Notes under the pieces: model-generated
Seen by the model: the letters and a program-made list of their open reading frames with translations, nothing else
Told to the model about the DNA's origin: nothing
Database searches by the model: none
In this document: positions 58,801 to 64,000 of the stretch, piece by piece
How positions within the stretch are numbered: position 1 is the stretch's first letter
Layout of the letters: every line of letters begins with the position of its first letter
Source: Gonocerus acuteangulatus
Lineage: Eukaryota > Arthropoda > Insecta > Hemiptera > Coreidae
Length of the DNA: 64,000 bases
Reading direction: 5' to 3'
Assembly: GCA_946811695.1 (NCBI GenBank)
Contig: OX328123.1
Span: 153,283,122 to 153,347,121, forward strand
Position numbers and translations under genes: made by a program

Positions 58801-59345
58801 GTAGGTTCTCCAGTATTAAGGATGTGAAGTTTGTTGTCATGGATAATTTTTTCGATGATATTCCCTCTTGTGTTATCGGTCATAGATCCCCAGTATTTTG
58901 AATGGGCATTCATGTCTCCTAGGAACAAGAGCGGTTTCCGTAGCTGCTTTATTATTTGGTCTATGTCCGTACCGTTCACAGTGTCATTGGGTGGAAGATA
59001 AATATTGGCTATTGTAATGGGTATATCTGTTAAGGTTTGGATTGCTACTACTTGAAGGTTGGATTTGAGGTCGACTACTTTGAATGGGATGTTCTTTGTT
59101 ATAGCAATGAGTACTCCATTGCATGCTTTTTCTCCGAGGAGGTAGTCATAGCGATGAATGTTGTAATCTTTTAGCGTGAGGTTGTCAGATTCTTTTAAAT
59201 TGGTCTCTTGAAGGCAGATGAATTCTGGTGAATACTCCTGTATTATTAACTGTAAGTCATTTAAGTGTGCTCTTACTCCGTTACAATTCCATTGAATCAG
59301 TCTAAAGTTATTCCTTTGATTTGTATGCATTTTTGATATGTTTAT
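55876..59345 (-). mobile_element. LINE with long intact ORF2, chimeric 3' end
   Basis: The element runs on the - strand from about 59345 to a (TATTC)n tail at 55876-55900. ORF2 occupies 59330-56103. The coding region once ended at 55984-55986: a +1 shift near 56150 now ends it early at 56103. ORF1 is absent, so the copy is 5' truncated just before ORF2. 59346-59635 to its right holds only ACACAT/TATATA-rich DNA. Confidence 0.85.
56103..59330 (-). CDS. LINE ORF2: endonuclease and reverse transcriptase, fused C-terminus
   Basis: 1,075 residues without a stop. Residues ~8-225 are an APE-type endonuclease that nicks target DNA: 'LIQWNCNGVRAHL' (N), 'FICLQETNL' (E), 'LLFLGDMNAHS' (D, N) and 'SDHFPILIT' (D, H) are all present. 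Residues ~400-760 are the reverse transcriptase: 'HYRPVSLTNCLCKILERI', 'LQCGFRKGRSTLDN', 'GIFFDIHKAFDTAW', 'GIPQGSVLSTTLFAIAI' and 'LLFVDDFAII' (catalytic FVDD). 'VIYTDGSKIADSTSCAIF' begins an RNase H domain near residue 960, but at about position 56380 the sequence changes to 'KIQKRIVRHIMKLKRRSS' and 'ILTLPSLYILAIVKYVKKN', the thumb and tail of a different LINE type. RNase H is thus lost. Confidence 0.88.
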   Translation of the reverse strand: MHTNQRNNFRLIQWNCNGVRAHLNDLQLIIQEYSPEFICLQETNLKESDNLTLKDYNIHRYDYLLGEKACNGVLIAITKNIPFKVVDLKSNLQVVAIQTLTDIPITIANIYLPPNDTVNGTDIDQIIKQLRKPLLFLGDMNAHSKYWGSMTDNTRGNIIEKIIHDNKLHILNTGEPTFLSNTYQTLSAIDVSTCCNHIIKNAKWNVLPDQYSSDHFPILITGYGDLPNPSKKIRWKMAKANWDIFQKLAVLLEPLPNDIEDACERINQTITEAATQAIPKTTDEPKRKPLPWFNQECKEAIKSRRRAYRKFVRNMSEENLINYKKEKAKCKRTLNINKANSWKNYVSSINSSTPSAEIWNKIRAIAGKNQRPPIYININGKLNTNESEIVEEFASVFSNQNHSYEQKFTEHRTRLETTSINFNENYENMPYNDPLTMSEFKYAISRLTGRSPGPDEVTYEMILKLPEPTKYQILQLYNKIWKTGNLPKLWKHVIIIPIPKIGKSSSEATHYRPVSLTNCLCKILERIVNRRLCWVLEKYKLLNDLQCGFRKGRSTLDNLVKLDTFLQETFINRQQAIGIFFDIHKAFDTAWRYGIMKTIHSWGLRGNLPTFIKNFLEDRSFQVQIGNTLSRYHYQETGIPQGSVLSTTLFAIAIGQITNCLTSRVQGLLFVDDFAIICRSESISYIQKNLQTAVKKLQTWSEKTGFKFSLEKTKCVLFSRRRTTTIQPVIKLNDTPITYAEHIRFLGITLDTRLKWNKHITDLKKRSAERLKLLKVLANTKWGADRRSLLTIYKAVVLSKIDYASIIYGSARLCELKKLDAIHHEGIRIATGAFRSSPTLSLCADAGIPPLTFRRQQLAARYMSNLVIQPTHPTYPYVFNRKYNRKFETNPSSTKPIGIRNNQITDFLLQNITNLPPPICVPPWTIKQPQINTELTKIITKAKGKIPVHEAKYKFKEIIGKKSHARVIYTDGSKIADSTSCAIFKIQKRIVRHIMKLKRRSSARKYFEQLGILTLPSLYILAIVKYVKKNLSKFKIHGDDHYYSTRQKGKIKIQKHTTTFYRKGVEFCSISCLRN

Positions 59346-59635
59346 TTTTTTGATGATATGTATTCACACTCATACAAACACCTATCTCCAAGTACACACA
59401 TACACACATAAACATATATATCCACATACATGCATATATCTAAACAAATAAATGTAAATTTCTTTAAACATATATAGATATTCACATATGTCCGCACAAG
59501 TATATATTTTCTAAGTATCTTTTTGTGAGATTGGCACTGAAAGGTAGATGTGAGTATAGCGGTCCAGACGTATTCTAACATAAATTTCTCTCCTAATTGC
59601 AACCGATTTAAATTCGCCCTAACACCACTACACCA
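59346..59635. other. junction between LINE and LTR element, no gene
   Basis: ACACAT and TATA-rich DNA between the LINE start and the LTR-element remains. It may include the lost 5' ends of either. Confidence 0.4.
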
Positions 59636-59887
59636 TTGATTTCGATTAAAAGTATTAATTTGATATATAATATTTGTATTTCCGACTATATTCTTTTTGA
59701 CTATTCACTACCCGTATCTATAAGGAATAAATTCGTATCTATAAGGACTATTCGTTATAATAGGGAAAGAGAACAAGCTATAAAGGATAGAACAGAAACA
59801 TACAACCGAGATTTAAATCAAATTTCTGTAGAAGCTCAAGTACATAGCAATGATCAAAGAAATATAAATAGAACAGAAGAATTATGA
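59636..59887 (+). pseudogene. possible gag C-terminal remnant
   Basis: An 83-codon frame, polar at its end ('REREQAIKDRTETYNRDL'), just before the protease in a different frame. I see no zinc knuckle, so the assignment rests on position only. Confidence 0.3.
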
Positions 59888-59891
59888 CTAA

Positions 59892-61316
59892 ATCAAGACT
59901 ACCCGAAATTTAAAATTTACAGATAAAAAAAATCAACCACGAACATATTTTTCGAGTAACATCATTAAAGATAATATACTTTTGGAAGAATCAAACCAAG
60001 TCAAAATTCCTTCTTACGAATTACCTTTCATACAATTGAAAAATAATAATAAAAAATATTTATTCCTTATAGATACGGGTAGTGAAATTAGCATAATACA
60101 AAAAGAATATTACTTACAAATAAGAAAAAATTTAAAAAAATATAAATTATTACCTTTAAAAAATACATATATAATTTCGGCTAATGGAAAGAAAACGCAA
60201 TGTTGTAATAAACAATTATTTATTGAAACAAAGTATGAGGAATATAGATTTGATGTAAATTTAATAATTGTGCCTGGGTTGACAAATAAATTAATCCAAG
60301 GAAATGATTTTTTAAATAAACACAAAGCAAAAATTGATTTCCAAGAAAGAACAATAAGTTTAAATTCAGAAAACCAAGATTGTTTAATACCTTTTTATAA
60401 AGTTATACTGACAAGAGAGAATAAAGAAATTTATAATATCATGTATGAGAGTGAAGAAGAGGATAGCTCATTAAGAGATCAATCAACTGAATTTGAAACA
60501 GATCCATTAAAGGAAATAAAACAGAAAATTCATGAAATTAGAAACAAAGAAAAAACAATAGAGATAAATGAAACAGAAATTCGAGATTTTGAGAAACTTT
60601 TAATAAAATCAAAAGATCTTTTCAAAAATAAAGTAGGCTGTATAAATTCATATGAACATTATTTGGAATTGACAGACACTACACCATACAAACAATATCA
60701 ATATAAATTAAATCCAAAATTATTAGACAAAGCCGAGAAAGAATTAAACAATATGTTAGAACAAGGAATTATTGAAGTATCCGACTCTTGCTATGTAAAT
60801 CCCATTATATTGGTTCAAAAGAAAGATGAATCTGTTAGAATTTGTCTGGATGGAAGATTTTTAAACAAGAGAATAGTTCCAATGTATGATTCCCCTCCAA
60901 AGATTGATGAAATCTTAGCAAATTGTAATAATACTAAATACATGGCCACTTTAGATTTGGAAGCAAGCTTTTGGCAAGTGAAATTGCATCACAGCAGTAG
61001 AAAATACACTGCTTTTCAATTTAGAAATTCCACATATGCCTATAAACGCATGCCATTTGGTTTAAATTCCAGCTTAGCATCTTTAATTAGAGCGATGAAA
61101 ACAGTAATTCCAAAAAATTTAGATAAAAATATTAAAATATATGTAGATGATATATTAATACATAGCAACAATTTCAATGAATTTATCAATACACTACAAA
61201 ATTTATTTTCATCTCTTCAATCTGCAGGAATAACAATCAATTTAAAGAAATCACAATTTTTCATAAAAGAATTGCCTTTTTTAGGATACATGATAACTAC
61301 AAATGGCCTTATATAA
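59892..61316 (+). pseudogene. gypsy pol: protease and reverse transcriptase
   Basis: The frame opens after a stop at 59889. The protease active site is 'FLIDTGSEISII' (DTGS) with the later hydrophobic-G motif 'LIQGNDFL'. The reverse transcriptase begins around 'EKELNNMLEQGIIEVSDS' and shows 'NPIILVQKKDESVRICLD', 'YMATLDLEASFWQVKL' (first catalytic D), 'KRMPFGLNSSLASLIRA', 'IKIYVDDILIHS' (YVDD) and 'LPFLGYMIT'. A premature TAA at 61314-61316 ends it before the thumb/connection. It would need readthrough to make RNase H. Confidence 0.88.
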
Positions 61317-61853
61317 GAACCCAGTAAAATTGATGATATAGTAAATTTTCCACAACCAAAAAATAAGAAAGAGTTACAAAGTTTTCTCGGATTAGTAAAT
61401 TTCTACAACAAATTTTGTCCAAATTATACAGAGATATCAAAGCCATTATACCAGTTAACTTCAGAAAAAGTTAAATTTATTTGTAAAAATTATCACCAAG
61501 ATGCTTTTGAAAATTTAAAATCTTTGTTAAATAAAAATATTGTATTGATGTACCCAGATTATAATAAATAATTTTATTTGGAAACTGACGCATCTGCATT
61601 TTCTTCTGGTGGAATATTATATCAGTTGGGAGAAAATAAAGAAAAACAGATAATAGGATTTTGTAGTAAATCATACAAAGCCGCTGAATTAAATTATTAC
61701 AGCACGGAAAAAGAAATACTTGCCATTATCCACTCAATTAAAAATTTTTATTTCATTATAGCAGGATACCCCACTATAATAAGAACAGATTGTAAATCCA
61801 TTCTTTTTATGCAATCTTGCAAAAATCCTCCAGATCGAATTATTGGTGGATGA
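61317..61853 (+). pseudogene. gypsy pol: connection and RNase H
   Basis: In frame after the first stop: 'KKELQSFLGLVNFYNKFCPN' (typical gypsy connection), then a second TAA near 61569, and then RNase H 'LETDASAFSSGGILYQLG' (D), 'STEKEILAII' (E) and 'IIRTDCKSILF' (D). The frame then stops at 61851-61853 because of a shift: the continuation lies in the next frame from about 61845. Confidence 0.85.
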
Positions 61854-62953
61854 ATTTTTTAAACAATTTACCGTTAAAGTATGAGCATATTCCTGGAAAA
61901 GACAATTTTATGGCAGACTATTTAAGTCGAATACCCATCATGAATAAATCAAGATTAAAAGAATTTCAGATAAACAATTTGAATTTAGAAACATTTTTTC
62001 AGAATCTAGTAACAAACCAGAAATTAAGCATGGACCTAAATGAAAATGTGAAAAGAAAACCAAATAAATACCAAATTATAAATAATATGGTTCATAAAAA
62101 AGTGAGGGATAAATTTTTTGTAATTCCAACAAAAGATGATATTAAGAAATTAATAAATATAATCCATAATACATTTTGTCATGTAGGGGTAACCAAGTGT
62201 TATCAAATTATAAAAGAAAGATTTACCTTTCCAAAATTAAGAAAAATTATAAATCTAGAAATCAATAAATGTCTGAAATGCCAATTAAATAAACCAGGAA
62301 AAGTGAACAAAGTACCAGAACAATCCATTATACCTAAAGGTCGTTTAGATCTTATATCCATTGATTATCTTGGACCTTTAATCTCAATTGGGAATTATCG
62401 CTATGTCTTTGTAATATTAGAAAATTTTACTAAACTAACCAAATTATACCCTACGAAAAAAGCTAACATAAAAGAAGCTATCAACTCAATGAAACGATTT
62501 TTTGAAACTATTGGAAAACCAAAAAAGTGTCTAAGCGATAATGCTACTTCATTTACATCAATAAAATGGGAAAATTTTCTTGTTAAAAACAACATTAAAC
62601 GTATTTTAACGTCCATAAGACATCCTTGTGGGAATAACTCTGAAAGAACTAATAGAGATGTGCTCACATACTTGAGAACTATTTTAGATAAAAATCAATA
62701 CCATTGGAAAACAAATTTAGAAAAGATCGAAGATTGTATAAATACTATTTATCATGCTACTACCGGTTTTACCCCCATTGAAGCTATGTTTGGTATAAAA
62801 CCAAGAAGGTTTTGGGATCATTACATAGGGGAAGGTTTAAATCAAGAAGAAATTTTAACGTTAGAGGAAATAGAACAAGAGATTAAAAATAATTTTCAAA
62901 AATTAAAAGATAAAAAAGAAATTGTAAATAAAAAACTTGTTCTCAACTTTTAA
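61854..62953 (+). pseudogene. gypsy pol: integrase
   Basis: It starts with the end of RNase H ('LPLKYEHIPGKDNFMADYLS', the conserved HxxGxxNxxADxLS). The integrase follows: zinc-binding HHCC around 'HNTFCHVGVTKCYQII' and 'CLKCQLNK', then the DDE core 'DLISIDYLGPL' (D), 'CLSDNATSF' (D) and 'CGNNSERTNR' (E). 'TTGFTPIEAMFGIKPR' closes the core as in Ty3/gypsy. All three catalytic residues are present. A stop at 62951-62953 cuts off the C-terminal module. Confidence 0.87.
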
Positions 62954-63040
62954 AATAAATGATATAATTGATATAATATGAAATAAATGATATAATATAA
63001 CAAATATAAAATCAAATTCTCAACTTTTAAAATAAATGAT
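62940..63040. repeat. 77-bp offset duplication breaking integrase
   Basis: TTCTCAACTTTTAAAATAAA begins at 62940 and again at 63017. The extra sequence between is an AT repeat. It separates the integrase core from its C-terminal GPY/F module and adds stops. Confidence 0.85.
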
Positions 63041-63259
63041 AAAGTCCTTGTAAGAGCACTACGCATTCCGAAGAACGGAGGTCTAAATCCCAAGTTACTA
63101 CCTTTATATGAGGGACCTTATAATGTTAACACCAAAGTCTCCAGACATACGTACCTTTTAGAAAACAAGGATGGAATTAGAAGAGGACTATTTCATGCCA
63201 GTTTATTAAAGAAATTTTATCCAAATGATGATGAGAACATGATTGACCAATCTAATTAA
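63022..63259 (+). pseudogene. gypsy integrase C-terminal (GPY/F) module
   Basis: It reads 'NDKVLVRALRIPKNGGLN', 'LLPLYEGPYNV' and 'LFHASLLKKFYP', the GPY/F-type DNA-binding module with the usual 'FHASLLK' end. The stop is TAA at 63257-63259. No chromodomain follows. Confidence 0.8.
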
Positions 63260-63371
63260 TAGTTCTATATTCCGAAACTCCAAATTAAAAATTCAATTTT
63301 AAATTTATCTTTTATACCGGACTAAAACATTTTTTTTTATTTATTTTTTTTTTTTTAGACAGGAGTGCAAA

Positions 63372-64000
63372 TGTAATGATATATTACATTCACGAAAATA
63401 TTTTTAAATTCAAATAACCATCGATAGTTTGAAAAGCCCGCGCAAAACACAAACCATAAAATACAAATAACATCGTATTATATACACTTTAAATTAATAA
63501 TATTTTTGGACAATACTGATGTACAATATATACATATTAAATGTACATTCAGAAAACAATAAATTAATTATTTAAGTATTGCAAAAACATAATTATTATT
63601 TTTATATATAAACCAGCAAAAATGCGGAAGTTGGAAATACAGGACGCCAACTTTCCCGCTAACAAGGCGTCAGTCTATTCCTAGCAGTCGTAGAGTGCAG
63701 AGCTAAAGTCTATCCTCTGGAGAGTGCAGTGTTCAGTCTATTGCTATCTATAATAGAAGACTGGTAGAGAAAACAACGGAGCCCAGAATATCAAGATATC
63801 CATATCCATCATATGCACCTGGCAAGAAAGCGTACTACACTGAAGAAGAAATTACTGAAGTGCAGTAGATGCACATTTTACTTGAAGTAAATTAATTCAA
63901 AGGTAAAATTATTTTTTTGTAATATTTAATTTTTTTATTGTTTTTGTTTGATTATACTTTAATATTGTTTTGTTTTTCGGAATTGTCAAAAAATAAATAT
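63372..64000 (+). repeat. 3' LTR of the gypsy element (runs to or past the window edge)
   Basis: It begins TGTAATGATATATTACATTC, whose first 17 bases are an imperfect palindrome, after the purine stretch AGACAGGAGTGCAAA (possible polypurine primer). A TATA-like sequence TATATATAAACC is at 63604, followed by a plausible transcription start region and AATAAA at 63991. The right end is not certain, because no second LTR is present for comparison. Confidence 0.65.

Larger units (their letters stand above)
59636..63371 (+). mobile_element. Ty3/gypsy LTR retrotransposon, internal region, decayed
   Basis: The order is gag remnant?, protease, reverse transcriptase, RNase H, integrase, then a 3' LTR: the Ty3/gypsy order. 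The 5' LTR and most of gag are missing; the adjacent LINE lies where they should be. The pol frame is interrupted by two nonsense codons, a frameshift and a 77-bp duplication. Base composition is very AT-rich. No envelope gene follows integrase. Confidence 0.85.

Noticed and set aside
59342..59602. Small protein on the - strand upstream of ORF2
   Set aside because: Composition reflects ACACAT/TATA repeats; no ORF1 motif such as zinc knuckles.

Overview
This looks like nuclear DNA from an insect. It is AT-rich, packed with transposable elements, and contains one spliced gene of the insect odorant receptor (Or) family. Or genes exist only in insects; I cannot name the species or order with confidence. 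No bacterial or viral gene organisation is present.

The only clear host gene is the odorant receptor on the + strand, from 11983 to 49510. I assembled six exons by hand from reading frame, splice signals and intron phase: 11983-12254, 19519-20090, 26721-26820, 45646-45747, 48387-48545 and 49454-49510. They total 1,262 nt of coding sequence. The last three introns are phase 0, as is usual near the 3' end of this receptor superfamily. Exon 2 needs a one-base change of frame between about 19880 and 20015. The copy is therefore either a very young pseudogene or carries a one-base assembly error. About 97% of the locus is intron filled with repeats.

Left flank (1-11982): two facing copies of a family-A repeat surround a rearranged I/jockey-like LINE. 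The LINE's 3' end has become a 3-kb palindrome (1921-4965), and the centre of that palindrome is copied again at 6265-6629. Intron 1 holds a LINE fragment that carries a 5S-rRNA-derived SINE and a 2.3-kb family-B element ending in a long foldback. Intron 2 holds several family-A copies and a tRNA-derived SINE. Intron 3 (18.8 kb) holds a full family-A copy (29247-32410) and then a nest (32543-44065). In this nest a second A copy has received a hAT-like MITE, an inverted A copy, a three-unit 1.16-kb tandem array that itself contains a SINE, and a LINE fragment flanked by 108-bp direct repeats. A second B element follows. The smaller introns hold a SINE and a decayed LINE reverse transcriptase.

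Right flank (49511-64000): a MITE, a mariner-like relic, more SINEs, a nearly intact LINE ORF2 on the - strand whose C-terminus comes from a different LINE type (55876-59345), and a decayed Ty3/gypsy LTR retrotransposon (59636 to the window edge).

The most interesting unnamed object is family A. It is a roughly 3.2-kb non-coding element with a fixed 5' end (GTCCGACTCGCAGGAACTGC), a 3'-terminal hairpin, a shared subterminal inverted repeat (TTAGCGCGGTTCC), an internal (TA)n tract and, in four copies, the same captured helix-turn-helix fragment of a mariner transposase. Its ends resemble helentron-type rolling-circle elements, but that assignment is inference.
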